A stretch of 64,000 nt of DNA from Paenibacillus ihbetae (GCF_002741055.1 NZ_CP016809.1:2874501-2938500); one strand, 5' to 3'; positions 27,208 to 36,251 are shown, counted from the stretch's first letter. Made by a program: numbers and translations. Notes: generated from the sequence alone by a model not told the origin.

Positions 27208-27227
27208 AGTATATCATGGAACATGAT
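27208..27227 (-). promoter_or_regulatory. Palindromic operator over the AAA+ operon promoter
   Basis: ATCATG-GAA-CATGAT is a perfect inverted repeat (27213-27227). It abuts a minus-strand -10-like TATACT (27213-27208), 34 bp before the first start codon. The -35 is weak, so the palindrome may be an activator or repressor site. Confidence 0.5.
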
Positions 27228-27515
27228 GTAGGGATATGATGAACTTGGTACTTCAGAATGTAGAATTTAGTAGACTCTTCAACACTTTTACTGAAACAAA
27301 TTGTAGAATTATACAATTAATTAAAACCAATCCTTACTGGGTTCATAAGCTTTCTATTCTATCCCCTGGTCAGAACAAAGTATAAGAAAAATCCACAATC
27401 TCGGAAGATTGTGGATTATATGAATGAACTAACAATGAATTAAAACCTTTTTTTAAATGACCTCAATCATTAACTAAAAACACGGGTATTTCAGACTGAC
27501 TTTTCTTTCCCTACC
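27228..27515. other. Intergenic region between AAA+ operon and MscS gene
   Basis: A+T-rich. Holds the MscS-gene terminator; otherwise nothing supported. Confidence 0.6.
27382..27418 (-). terminator. Intrinsic terminator of the MscS-type channel gene
   Basis: AATCCACAATCT pairs perfectly with AGATTGTGGATT, followed on the minus strand by TTTTTCTTATAC. It shares a 17-bp identical segment with the terminator at 22444. Confidence 0.85.
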
Positions 27516-28769
27516 TCAATATCCCCGCGAAAATTCCGGGCTTTGCTTGAGATGGACGATATCATGGCCGCTTGGATTTTGGAAGGCACGAAGCCCGAAT
27601 GTCGGCGCGACTGCGAAAATATGGTCAAAGATATCCGCTTGAATCGCCTCATATACTGCCCAGTTGGTATCATTGCTGAAAGCATAAATCTCTAATGGCA
27701 GCCCGTTATCTCCCGGCGCTAACTGTCTGACGATCAGCGTCATCTCCTGATGAATTTTCGGATGATGCCTCAGATATTGTTGGATATATGCCCGGAATAC
27801 GCCGATATTCGTAAGTTGTCTGCCATTCACTTTGCTTTCCGTATTAATCTGGTGTTCGAGGTTGTACGCGTTAATTTCGCTTATTTTTGTCGTGATATAG
27901 TCGGTTAGGTAGTGAATTTTCTGAAATTCCTCAATCATTTCCTTGCTACAAAAGCAGATGCTCGTCGTATCAACATAGAAGCTGCGCTTGATCCTTCTGC
28001 CGCCGGATACTTGCATGCCTCTCCAATTCTTGAAGGAGTCGGAGATGAGTGCATAGCTTGGAATCATGGTGATCGTCTTATCGAAATTCATCACCTTCAC
28101 CGTGTTTAGGGTAATGTCGATGACGTCGCCGTTGGCATCGTATTTGGGCATTTCAATCCAGTCGCCGACACGCACCATATCATTTGACGATAACTGAACG
28201 CCTGCCACCAGGCCTAAGATGGAGTCCTTGAAGATTAGCATCAGCACAGCCGATAAGGCACCCAGCCCGCTGAGAATAATCAGGGGATTCTGACCGATGA
28301 GGTTCGAGATGACCACAATGCCGCCGACGATGTAAAGAACGATCTTCGCTACCTGAATGTATCCCTTAATCGGCCGGATCTTGGAAACCTCGAACGAACG
28401 ATAAATGGCATCAAACGCATTCAGCAGCGCATTAAATACCATGATCGTTACGATAATCATATAGGTCATGGCTGCCTTTTCAATCAAAGTTTGATAGGAC
28501 GGAAAAATCGACGCCGAATAATAGATGATGATTGCCGGCACCAGGTGCGAGAGCTTATGAAACACTTTTTTCTCCACAATGATATTGTCCCACGTATATC
28601 GATTGTTATTGACGATGTGAATGATGATCTTCAGCACAATCTTTTTGGTTATATAATTGGCCAGTATGGAGACCAGCGCGATGAAAAGGACCATGATCAT
28701 GTTGGAAAGATAGATCACCGTTTGCTCGCTCATGCCATATCCGTCTAGTTGATTTCTGATAAAATCCAT
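27516..28769 (-). CDS. MscS-family mechanosensitive channel (YbdG-like)
   Basis: 417-aa membrane channel. Several hydrophobic helices occupy the first ~180 residues. The pore-lining helix and start of the beta domain read LGALSAVLMLIFKDSILGLVAGVQL followed by VRVGDWIEMP; the C-terminal cytoplasmic domain contains TMIPSYALISDSFKNW. The large C-terminal domain and the NWRGM segment resemble the E. coli YbdG/MscM branch. Monocistronic, ending in a strong terminator. Expected role: ion release on hypo-osmotic shock. Confidence 0.9.
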   Translation of the reverse strand: MDFIRNQLDGYGMSEQTVIYLSNMIMVLFIALVSILANYITKKIVLKIIIHIVNNNRYTWDNIIVEKKVFHKLSHLVPAIIIYYSASIFPSYQTLIEKAAMTYMIIVTIMVFNALLNAFDAIYRSFEVSKIRPIKGYIQVAKIVLYIVGGIVVISNLIGQNPLIILSGLGALSAVLMLIFKDSILGLVAGVQLSSNDMVRVGDWIEMPKYDANGDVIDITLNTVKVMNFDKTITMIPSYALISDSFKNWRGMQVSGGRRIKRSFYVDTTSICFCSKEMIEEFQKIHYLTDYITTKISEINAYNLEHQINTESKVNGRQLTNIGVFRAYIQQYLRHHPKIHQEMTLIVRQLAPGDNGLPLEIYAFSNDTNWAVYEAIQADIFDHIFAVAPTFGLRAFQNPSGHDIVHLKQSPEFSRGY

Positions 28770-29301
28770 TGTTGCCTCCTAAAGCCTTGTTTACTATATG
28801 AGTATGAAATTGATGCACTGCCTAGTACGTAAAATATTCGTGCTGTCTACACCTCATTTCGTTCAGCTTATATAGCCTACTATTATAAAGTAGATGGAGA
28901 CCCGAGGTAAAGGAAAGACAGATTCAATGGTTATATGTACCATATCTTTTTAGCTATTGCCTTCTTAAGGCATAAATGGAAAAAGACCTCCCCAAAATTC
29001 TAGCTATCCGGCGCGCCGGCGCTTTTAACATATACATTGTATCCCTCCACATTACCTACGGGCGACCTTTCTATATACGCCGTTTCATCTAGCCCCCACC
29101 GCCAATGATCGAAAGATCGGCTGCATGGACCGTTGCCTTATTCACCCACCCTCCCGCTATGAGAGATAGTGCCAGGGAAAGGCTGTACTACCTAGAGTGA
29201 ATATGATTCTACGGCTCTGATTGCTGGCTCTGATAATCGATTACAGTGCTTCTTAATGGATACTATCAATATATTCTGTAGAGTCTAGCGCATTTTTGTT
29301 G
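28770..29301. other. Intergenic region, no gene seen
   Basis: About 530 bp between divergent genes. No open frame with a ribosome site. Only short G+C palindromes such as CGGCGCGCCGGCGC near 29012 are visible. Confidence 0.6.
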
Positions 29302-29329
29302 TTGACAGTATGACCTTGAATATTATAAT
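29302..29329 (+). promoter_or_regulatory. Sigma-A promoter of the nik operon
   Basis: TTGACA (29302-29307), 16 bp, TATAAT (29324-29329): both hexamers perfect. Confidence 0.8.
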
Positions 29330-29341
29330 CTGCTATAGTGA

Positions 29342-29360
29342 ATTGATAATAATTATCAAT
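29342..29360. promoter_or_regulatory. Fur-type box of the nik operon
   Basis: ATTGATAAT-A-ATTATCAAT is a perfect 19-bp palindrome of the Fur/Per/Zur class, closest to Fur. It lies just after the predicted transcription start. Metal-dependent repression of the importer is expected. Which family member binds cannot be settled from sequence. Confidence 0.8.
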
Positions 29361-29400
29361 CTCAATTAAAATAGCTGAATCCGAGAGGAGTACTACTCCG

Positions 29401-31041
29401 ATGTTTACATCGAAAACCCAAATGCTGCTGCTCATACTGCTTTTAATCTCTATTACGCTTGCAGCCTGCTCCGGCAATAACAACAATAACGCCGCCGGCA
29501 ATGCTGCCGCAAAGGAAAATTCAGAAACTATAACGCCTGAGAATAAAACGATCACGGTATCGTGGCCACGGGACATCGGACCGATGAATCCTCATGTTTA
29601 TAATCCGTCCCAGCTAATCGCGCAATCGATGATCTATGAGCCGTTGGTCAACTATAACGAAGGCGGCGAGGTTGTGCCATTCTTGGCCGAATCGTGGACA
29701 ATTTCGGAGGACGGCAAAACCTATTCGTTTAAAATTCGCCAAAATGTTAAATACTCGGACGGCACTCCGTTCAACGCAGCAAGTGCCAAGAAAAATTTCG
29801 ATGCCATTATGATACACAAGGATAATCACAGCTGGCTCGGCTTCATCAGCTTGCTGGACAAAACGGAGGCGGTAAACGAATATACGTTCAACATCGTTTT
29901 GAAACAAGCCTATTATCCGACTTTACAGGAGCTGTCGGTTATTCGTCCGGTGCGTTTCCTCCGTGATGCCGGCTTCCCGGATGACGGCGATACCTCTAAA
30001 GGCGTGAAGCAGCCTGTTGGAACCGGCCCGTGGATGCTGACGGATTACAAAACGGATGAGTATGCGGAGTTCACGCGCAATCCTCATTATTGGGGTGAGC
30101 AGCCTAAAATCGATAAAGTCGTATTTAAAATCATACCGGACGGCGATACCCGCGTTCTTGCCTTCGAAAAAGGCGAATTGGACCTGATCTACGGAGAAGG
30201 CTCCATCAGCATGGACGCATTTATGCAATTGCAAGCTAACGATGATTATTCCACGCAAATTTCCAGCCCAGTTGCAACAAGGCAGCTGGTTATGAATACG
30301 ACGAACACGGCGCTGTCGGATAAAAAAGTGCGTTTGGCTCTGCAGCACGGCTTCAATAAAGATGCAATGGTGCAAGGCGTCACTTCTGGATTGGAAGAGA
30401 CCGCGGACAGCTTGCTATCCTCCAACTTCCCATATGCGCAGAAGAACCCTGCCCCGCTTGGCTACGATCTCGAGCAAGCGAAGGCTTATTTGGACGAAGC
30501 CGGCTGGACGCTGCCTGAGGGCAAGGCGGTACGGGAAAAAGACGGCAAGCAGCTGGAGGTGGAATTGATTTACGAGAAGTCGGATCAAGTGATCAAGCCA
30601 ATGGCCGAAACGCTGCAAGCGGAATGGGCGGCTATCGGCGTGAAATTGAACATTACGGGCATTGAGCTGACGGAGCAAATAAAACGGTTCCGCGCGGGGC
30701 AATTCGATCTGTATTTCTTCAGCAATTACGGCGCACCGTACGATCCGAGCTCGTTCATCCATATCGTAGCGGAGAAGAGCTTCGGCATTGCGGAGGCGCT
30801 CACTAACCTGCCGATAAAGGAACAACTTGACCAGCAGGTGCAGGAAGCACTTGCTACGACGGATGAGAATAAACGCAAAGAATTGTATGACGCCATTCAG
30901 ACGACGCTTCACGAAGAAGGTGCGCTTGTGCCCATCTCCTACATCAGGAAGACTGTCGCATACACCGATAAAATCGGCAGTTTCGAATTTCCTGGAAGCC
31001 GGGACGATAACCCATTCTCCAGCATTAGCTTAAATCCGTAA
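29401..31041 (+). CDS. nikA: Nickel-type ABC transporter substrate-binding lipoprotein
   Basis: Extracytoplasmic binding protein (SBP family 5), lipobox LAAC near residue 22 then an Asn/Ala-rich spacer. The mature part follows E. coli NikA closely (WPRDIGPMNPHVYNPSQLIA, YEPLVNY, PVGTGPW, AGWTLPEGK, YGAPYDP). It would capture Ni(II), possibly as a chelate. Some Firmicutes relatives bind metallophores, and the Fur-type operator leaves that possibility open, but no metallophore synthesis gene is near. First gene of a five-gene import operon. Confidence 0.9.
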   Translation: MFTSKTQMLLLILLLISITLAACSGNNNNNAAGNAAAKENSETITPENKTITVSWPRDIGPMNPHVYNPSQLIAQSMIYEPLVNYNEGGEVVPFLAESWTISEDGKTYSFKIRQNVKYSDGTPFNAASAKKNFDAIMIHKDNHSWLGFISLLDKTEAVNEYTFNIVLKQAYYPTLQELSVIRPVRFLRDAGFPDDGDTSKGVKQPVGTGPWMLTDYKTDEYAEFTRNPHYWGEQPKIDKVVFKIIPDGDTRVLAFEKGELDLIYGEGSISMDAFMQLQANDDYSTQISSPVATRQLVMNTTNTALSDKKVRLALQHGFNKDAMVQGVTSGLEETADSLLSSNFPYAQKNPAPLGYDLEQAKAYLDEAGWTLPEGKAVREKDGKQLEVELIYEKSDQVIKPMAETLQAEWAAIGVKLNITGIELTEQIKRFRAGQFDLYFFSNYGAPYDPSSFIHIVAEKSFGIAEALTNLPIKEQLDQQVQEALATTDENKRKELYDAIQTTLHEEGALVPISYIRKTVAYTDKIGSFEFPGSRDDNPFSSISLNP

Positions 31042-31057
31042 TACAGGGAGGCGCATC

Positions 31058-32002
31058 ATGGGCAGCTTTATCGGAAAACGGCTTTTGGCCGTCATCCCTA
31101 TTTTCCTGTTTGCCACGTTTCTGACGTTTTTGCTGATTCATCTATCCCCCGTCGATCCAGCCGAAGTCTATTTGACAGCGGCACATATTCATCCGACAGA
31201 GGAGCTTCTCGAACAGAAAAGACAGGAATTCGGCTTGGATCAGCCGCTGCTTGTTCAATACACTCAATCCTTAATGAAGATGTGCCGACTCGATTTCGGC
31301 ACATCTTATGTTTCGAACGAGCCGGTTTGGAACGAAATTGGCCTTCGGATGCCGGCGACGCTTCAGCTCGCCTTCAGCAGTATTGTACTGGCTGTCATCA
31401 TCAGCATTCCCATCGGTTTTTTGGCCGCCATATACAAAAATAGCGTGTTTGATCATCTTAGCCGCGTGCTTGCCTATTTCGGCGCATCGATTCCTCAATT
31501 TTGGCTCGGCTATTTGTTGATCTTTTTCTTTTCGGTCAAGTTGGACCTGCTGCCGGTGCAGGGCAGAGGTTCATTCGCGCATCTTGTCCTGCCGTCCTTT
31601 ACACTCGCGCTAGGGCTCATCGCCATTTATTCCCGCTTGCTGCGCACCGGCGTCCTGGAACAATTGCAAGAGCCATACGTCCTGTATGCGCGAACCAGAG
31701 GGATCAAAGAGAAGGTGATTCTGGGCAAGCACGTGTTGAAAATTGCTATACCACCGATGCTGACCGGCCTTGGCATGAATTTAGGAAAACTTCTCGCCGG
31801 GACGATCATTGTCGAGGAGGTTTTCTCCTGGCCAGGCTTCGGCCGTTATTTTATTGAAGCGATTTTTAATCGGGACATACCCGTTATCCAAGCTTACGTG
31901 CTCATTTCCGCTTGCCTGTTTATCGTATGCAACTTGATTGTCGATCTTGTGCAAATGGTTTTGGATCCTCGAATCTCATGGAAAGGACGGACCGACCAAT
32001 GA
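31058..32002 (+). CDS. nikB: Nickel-type ABC permease B
   Basis: Inner-membrane permease of the DppB/OppB/NikB family, 314 aa, six membrane spans. N-terminus KRLLAVIPIFLFATFLTFLL and the EAA region (YVLYARTRGIKEKVILGKHVLK) are typical; VEEVFSWPGFGRYF is conserved. GGGAGG precedes the ATG and 16 bp separate it from nikA. Its stop overlaps the nikC start (ATGA). Confidence 0.92.
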   Translation: MGSFIGKRLLAVIPIFLFATFLTFLLIHLSPVDPAEVYLTAAHIHPTEELLEQKRQEFGLDQPLLVQYTQSLMKMCRLDFGTSYVSNEPVWNEIGLRMPATLQLAFSSIVLAVIISIPIGFLAAIYKNSVFDHLSRVLAYFGASIPQFWLGYLLIFFFSVKLDLLPVQGRGSFAHLVLPSFTLALGLIAIYSRLLRTGVLEQLQEPYVLYARTRGIKEKVILGKHVLKIAIPPMLTGLGMNLGKLLAGTIIVEEVFSWPGFGRYFIEAIFNRDIPVIQAYVLISACLFIVCNLIVDLVQMVLDPRISWKGRTDQ

Positions 32003-32832
32003 TAGCTAGTATGCGTACCGGCCTTAGGAGCCAAAAGACCGCAGCGGTATGCTCGGTCATTCTGGCCGTCCTTTTTCTACTTTCCATTATGGCTCCGTGG
32101 ATCGCCCCGCATGATCCGGTTCAGGTCAACTTGGCGATCAAGCTGCAGTCCCCTTCATGGGATTATCCGCTCGGCACCGATCAGCTCGGACGATGTAATC
32201 TATCCCGCCTGCTGTACGGATCGCGCATCTCCCTCGGCTTCGCATCCTTAATCTTTATATCCTCGCTCCTGATTGGTTTGCTGATTGGGACGTTTGCCGG
32301 ATATAAAGGCGGAATCATCGATCAAGTGCTGATGCGTTTTTGCGAAGGAGTCATGGCATTTCCGACGCTTGTGCTCGTGCTGGGACTTGTCGGTATATTC
32401 GGCCCCGGATTGCCGCAGGTGATCTTGGCGATGATTATGGTGCAGTGGGTCTATTACGCCCGGATGTTTCGAGGCATGGTGCTCAGTTTACGGGAGCGAA
32501 ATTTCATTACGGCGGCAAAAATAAGCGGCTCTTCACAGTGGACGATCATTCGGCGTCATGTCGTTCCGAATGTGCTTCCGCCAATCGTCGTTATGGGGAC
32601 GCTAGAGATCGGATGGGCGATCATGGACATCGCCGCCATGTCGTTTCTTGGGTTGGGCGTCCAGCCGCCTTCGCCGGAGTGGGGCTCCATGATTCATGAG
32701 GGCAAATCCTATATTCGAAGCAATCCCGAGCTTATGCTGTATCCGGGCATCATGATCTTAATCATCGTCGTGACCTTCAATATTTTAGGAGAAGCGTTAT
32801 CGGAGCGCTTCGGCGTAAAACGACGTTTCTGA
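31999..32832 (+). CDS. nikC: Nickel-type ABC permease C
   Basis: Second permease, 277 aa, DppC/OppC/NikC family. After the first helix it has APHDPVQVNL and YPLGTDQLGRCNLSRLLYGS, and the EAA loop FITAAKISGSSQWTIIRRHV; it ends with GEALSERFGVKRRF. The ATG overlapping the nikB stop was chosen. A longer frame upstream would run through nikB. Confidence 0.92.
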   Translation: MIASMRTGLRSQKTAAVCSVILAVLFLLSIMAPWIAPHDPVQVNLAIKLQSPSWDYPLGTDQLGRCNLSRLLYGSRISLGFASLIFISSLLIGLLIGTFAGYKGGIIDQVLMRFCEGVMAFPTLVLVLGLVGIFGPGLPQVILAMIMVQWVYYARMFRGMVLSLRERNFITAAKISGSSQWTIIRRHVVPNVLPPIVVMGTLEIGWAIMDIAAMSFLGLGVQPPSPEWGSMIHEGKSYIRSNPELMLYPGIMILIIVVTFNILGEALSERFGVKRRF

Positions 32833-32846
32833 AAGGGTGAAGCCAT

Positions 32847-33680
32847 ATGACGGCACAATCTAATGCTGTATTGCAGATAAGCGGCCTGCGCGTAACGGCA
32901 AAGACGGCTCAAGGCGAGACGCCGCTCGTCCATGCCATCGATTTGGAGCTCCGGCCCGGCCGCGTGCTTGGCTTAATTGGGGAAAGCGGATGCGGCAAAA
33001 CGATGACCAGCATGTCCGTGCTGCAGCTGCTGGACCGGAAAACGACAAAAATCGAAGGCAGCATCCGGCTGAATGGGCGCGAGCTGAACGGAATTCGTTC
33101 AGAGTCGATGCGTGCCATTCGCGGCAAAGAAATTTCGCTTATCCTGCAAAATCCGATGAATGCTTTCAATCCTGTTCTGACTATTGGCAGCCAATGCATC
33201 GAAACGATCCGTACGCATACTTCCCTATCGAAAAAACAAGCCTATGAGCTGGCCGTATCTTCGCTGCATGACGTGAACTTGCCGGACCCGACGACCATTA
33301 TGAAGCAGTACCCTTTTCAATTGAGCGGCGGTATGCTGCAGCGCATCATGATTGCGACGGCCGTCTGCCTCCGTCCCTCCGTCATCATTGCCGACGAACC
33401 GACCACCGCGTTAGATGCGGACAATCAGCTGCGCGTATTGCGGCAGCTAGACCGTATTCGTTCGGAGTATGGCACGTCCATTTTGCTCATTACTCACGAT
33501 TTGGGAGTCATTGCGGAAATAGCCGACGAAGTCGCCGTCATGCATCAAGGGCGTATTGTCGAGCAAGCGGATGTCTTTCGGCTATTCGATCATCCGCAGC
33601 ACGAATATACGCAAAAGTTGTTGAACGCAAGGCCATCGTTCTCCATAGACCAACAATCCAATGAGATTATACTGGCATGA
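32847..33680 (+). CDS. nikD: Nickel-type ABC ATPase D
   Basis: ATPase subunit, 277 aa, DppD/NikD family: Walker A GESGCGKT, signature LSGGMLQR, Walker B VIIADEPTTALD, switch His in LITHDLGVI. AAAGGGTGA precedes the ATG; 14 bp from nikC. Confidence 0.92.
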   Translation: MTAQSNAVLQISGLRVTAKTAQGETPLVHAIDLELRPGRVLGLIGESGCGKTMTSMSVLQLLDRKTTKIEGSIRLNGRELNGIRSESMRAIRGKEISLILQNPMNAFNPVLTIGSQCIETIRTHTSLSKKQAYELAVSSLHDVNLPDPTTIMKQYPFQLSGGMLQRIMIATAVCLRPSVIIADEPTTALDADNQLRVLRQLDRIRSEYGTSILLITHDLGVIAEIADEVAVMHQGRIVEQADVFRLFDHPQHEYTQKLLNARPSFSIDQQSNEIILA

Positions 33681-33723
33681 TCGTTCACAAATTGACAAAT
33701 TGTATAAGATCGGGGGCCCTGTG

Positions 33724-34524
33724 ATGAGTTTGCTGAGAGTAAGCCATGTGACTCATGGATACGCCGCAAGTAGTCTGTTTAGAAAAGCTAAGCGTTCAAT
33801 CGTGCTTTCCGACATCTCCCTATCAATCGAGCCCGGCCAATGCCTGGGCCTTCTTGGAGCGAGCGGAGCGGGTAAAAGCACGCTCGGCAAAGTCATCCTT
33901 GGCTTGGAAAGACCGCAGAAGGGACAAATTTTATTTCAAGGCGTCGACCTGTATGCTTCAAATGCATACGACCGCAAAAAGCTTCGCCGCGATCTGCAGG
34001 TTGTTTTTCAAGACTGCTATTCATCGGTTAATCCGAAAATGAATGCGGAGCAAATTATCGGAGAACCGCTGATGAACTATGAGAAATTATCAGCGCAAGC
34101 GCAAACACGAAGGGTAGAAGAGCTGCTGGAAATCGTCGGGCTTCATCCGGATGATCGAAAAAAATACCCTCATCAGTTTAGCGGCGGACAGCTGCAGCGA
34201 ATCAATATTGCAAGAGCGATTGCATTGAAGCCGAAAATGATCGTATTAGACGAAGCTGTCAGCAGCCTCGATATGGTAACGCAATCTGCTATCCTCAAGT
34301 TATTACTTGATTTAAAGGCGAATTTTGGCCTATCGTATTTATTTATATCGCATGATATTAAGGCTGCTTATCACATTTCCGATGCATTGGCCGTCATGGA
34401 TCACGGCGAACTGGTCGTGCATTCCGAGAATAAAGAGCAGTTTATTGGGCTGCAGCACCTAAGCGTACAAAAACTCGTTCAATCGATGCTTCCGGAACAC
34501 CCCCGCTTCCGCTCAGGTGTATAA
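33724..34524 (+). CDS. nikE: Nickel-type ABC ATPase E
   Basis: Second ATPase, 266 aa, DppF/NikE family: Walker A GASGAGKST, signature FSGGQLQR, Walker B MIVLDEAVSSLD, FISHDIKAAYHISD. The start is the ATG 43 bp after nikD (GGGGG upstream is weak; a GTG one codon earlier is possible). Last gene of the import operon. No plus-strand terminator with a U-run is obvious, so transcription may be opposed by the convergent gene. Confidence 0.9.
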   Translation: MSLLRVSHVTHGYAASSLFRKAKRSIVLSDISLSIEPGQCLGLLGASGAGKSTLGKVILGLERPQKGQILFQGVDLYASNAYDRKKLRRDLQVVFQDCYSSVNPKMNAEQIIGEPLMNYEKLSAQAQTRRVEELLEIVGLHPDDRKKYPHQFSGGQLQRINIARAIALKPKMIVLDEAVSSLDMVTQSAILKLLLDLKANFGLSYLFISHDIKAAYHISDALAVMDHGELVVHSENKEQFIGLQHLSVQKLVQSMLPEHPRFRSGV

Positions 34525-34585
34525 GCATATAAGTAAGGGTTGGGGATTCCTGGTTGAATGGATTACAACTAAAAAACGCAAAAAA

Positions 34586-34606
34586 AGAGAGCTTTTAAAG
34601 CTCTCT
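34586..34606 (-). terminator. Intrinsic terminator of the sensor-domain gene
   Basis: AGAGAGC/GCTCTCT hairpin; on the minus strand TTTTTTTGCG follows. It overlaps the stop codon of the gene it ends. Confidence 0.8.
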
Positions 34607-35392
34607 ATAGGCTGGCTGCATCATCCCTTGAGCGGGCTGATCCTCCGGGTACTCATCATATGGCGGCTGAAAAGGCTCATGGATTTGGGTTTCCATGGAC
34701 ACGGACGGCCGCTGATAGGGTTCATCCACGTACATGATTCTGCGCTGAATTTGCATGAGCCCATTCACGATGCGCAGCGCGACCCAGAACAGGACAAGAC
34801 CAACGCCTACGTACAGCAGGTATTGCTGATTATAAGTCCAATCGATATGGAAATAACTGAACAAGCTTTTCTCCAAAATATCAAGCTGGATTTCATTCAT
34901 CAGTATGATATGCACGACCGGAAGAGCAATCAATCCGAGTCCCAGTGAAATCACCGTCACCATAATAACAAAGAATACGATACCAGTAACAAACCTTAGG
35001 AATACGAGCAGCAGGTTTCGAATAAATAGTGCTCCGTCAAAACCGCTCACCATTCGTTTCAACCAGTTCTGCCCAGCTTCAGTCTGTTGATGGTAGGAAT
35101 ACGAAACGGATGGAGCAGGAAGGCCCAAAATTTGCCTAATCATGCCTTGTTCAAAAAGCACAATCCCATTTAACAGCTTCGCTACGCCAAAGAACAGCGG
35201 GATTCCGATAAATATGGGAGTTAGACCGATGGATAATACCAGTCCTGTTACCGCTACTGTAAAATAAATAATCCCTAACGGGAGGGATAGCAATAAATAG
35301 AGGATCGTTGCGTAGGTTTTTGGATTAAAAAGCACCCATTTCACCTTACCTGTCCGCTCCGAGTTCGTTGCTTCTATTGCTTTCAAATTCAA
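34595..35392 (-). CDS. Sensor-domain membrane protein (PF13796-like), orphan
   Basis: 265-aa multi-span membrane protein resembling the putative sensor domain usually found fused to or encoded beside histidine kinases. Four to five hydrophobic segments (LYLLLSLPLGIIYFTV, LTPIFIGIPLFFGV, FVTGIVFFVIMVTVIS, YVGVGLVLFWVALRI) and a Pro/Gln-rich cytoplasmic tail. No kinase or regulator follows it. A fragment of a close paralogue and the end of a response regulator occur 1.2 kb away, suggesting that a second copy of such a module existed here. Confidence 0.75.
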   Translation of the reverse strand: MNLKAIEATNSERTGKVKWVLFNPKTYATILYLLLSLPLGIIYFTVAVTGLVLSIGLTPIFIGIPLFFGVAKLLNGIVLFEQGMIRQILGLPAPSVSYSYHQQTEAGQNWLKRMVSGFDGALFIRNLLLVFLRFVTGIVFFVIMVTVISLGLGLIALPVVHIILMNEIQLDILEKSLFSYFHIDWTYNQQYLLYVGVGLVLFWVALRIVNGLMQIQRRIMYVDEPYQRPSVSMETQIHEPFQPPYDEYPEDQPAQGMMQPAYREL

Positions 35393-35712
35393 ACACCCCT
35401 TTCGACATCATATAGTCACGTATCAGCAAGTTATAAATTCATTATAACCGCCTTTTTCACCCGACATAACCGTCTTAAGGGGTATCTGGACCTAGACCTA
35501 AGACTAGGGATCGGTCGATTTGCAGACGTTAACCTTCCGGAAATTCACGCAAATCGTTTGGTATAAAAAGAGAAGTTCATAACGAATCACCTTTCTGAAG
35601 GTAGCTGACCCACTCATGGCGTGTTGAAAATTCCAATTATGAATTGAAAACTCAGGTAATCGGGGCTCTTGATGGTGACAAGGATTGTGAAATCACCGGT
35701 TCTCGCTTTATT
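35393..35712. other. Intergenic region, no gene seen
   Basis: Upstream region of the sensor-domain gene and downstream region of the YdjO-like gene. No supported frame or clear regulatory site. Confidence 0.55.
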
Positions 35713-35901
35713 TTAGTGCTTCGTTTGATTAGGACTTGTATTGGCCAAAATAGGCAGCATTCTCTCACTCTTCTCCATAAAGGAATTGCATTGGCCACAG
35801 ATCGGTTGAATCAAAAAAACAAAGTTATCCCGCATCCATCCGTTGCACTTTTTATTGGCGCATGACCATATCGTTGTCATTTCCTCTGGAAGATCAACCA
35901 T
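35713..35901 (-). CDS. YdjO-like cold-inducible zinc-ribbon protein (62 aa)
   Basis: Small protein matching the YdjO family by eye: EEMTTIWSCANKKCNGWMRD, then a second pair CGQC and the end SERMLPILAN. The two Cys pairs (C-x4-C and C-x2-C) suggest a zinc ribbon. ATG with GGAGA seven bases upstream. YdjO of Bacillus is cold-inducible, and here the gene lies just downstream of a cold-shock gene on the same strand, separated by that gene's terminator. Function unknown. Confidence 0.75.
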   Translation of the reverse strand: MVDLPEEMTTIWSCANKKCNGWMRDNFVFLIQPICGQCNSFMEKSERMLPILANTSPNQTKH

Positions 35902-35966
35902 TAGTCTTCTCCGTGAATAGTACAAGCAGCATCCCTCTTTCTCTTCTGGAATAATGAGCGAAAAAA

Positions 35967-35994
35967 AAGGCCCCAACACGATGTGCGGGACCTT
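35967..35994 (-). terminator. Intrinsic terminator of the cold-shock gene
   Basis: AAGGTCCCGCACA and its partner ending GGGGCCTT form a hairpin on the minus strand, followed by TTTTTT. Confidence 0.8.
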
Positions 35995-36005
35995 CTAACT
36001 ACAAG

Positions 36006-36206
36006 TTATAGTTTAACAACATTCTCGGCTTGTGGGCCTCGATTGCCTTGTACTACATTAAATTCAACTCTTTGACCTTCTTCCAAAGATTTGAAGCCGT
36101 CGCTAACAATTGCACTGAAGTGCACAAATACGTCGTTTCCGCCTTCAACCTCGATAAAACCAAAGCCTTTGTCTGCATTAAACCACTTTACTGTTCCATT
36201 TTCCAT
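36006..36206 (-). CDS. Cold-shock protein (CspA family)
   Basis: 66-aa single OB-fold RNA chaperone. RNP1 KGFGFIEV and RNP2 VFVHFSAI are intact; N-terminus [13 protein letters not shown] with GGAGG eight bases upstream; an upstream TTG adds two residues and is less likely. The leader of about 127 nt contains a terminator-like hairpin, implying RNA-level control typical of cold-shock genes. Confidence 0.95.
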   Translation of the reverse strand: MENGTVKWFNADKGFGFIEVEGGNDVFVHFSAIVSDGFKSLEEGQRVEFNVVQGNRGPQAENVVKL

Positions 36207-36251
36207 GGTCAATTACCTCCATATTTTCATTTTTACATGATCTTCGAATTC

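Noticed and set aside
29000..29030. GC-rich palindrome CGGCGCGCCGGCGC as a regulatory site
   Set aside because: No adjacent promoter or U-run; may simply be a short chance palindrome.
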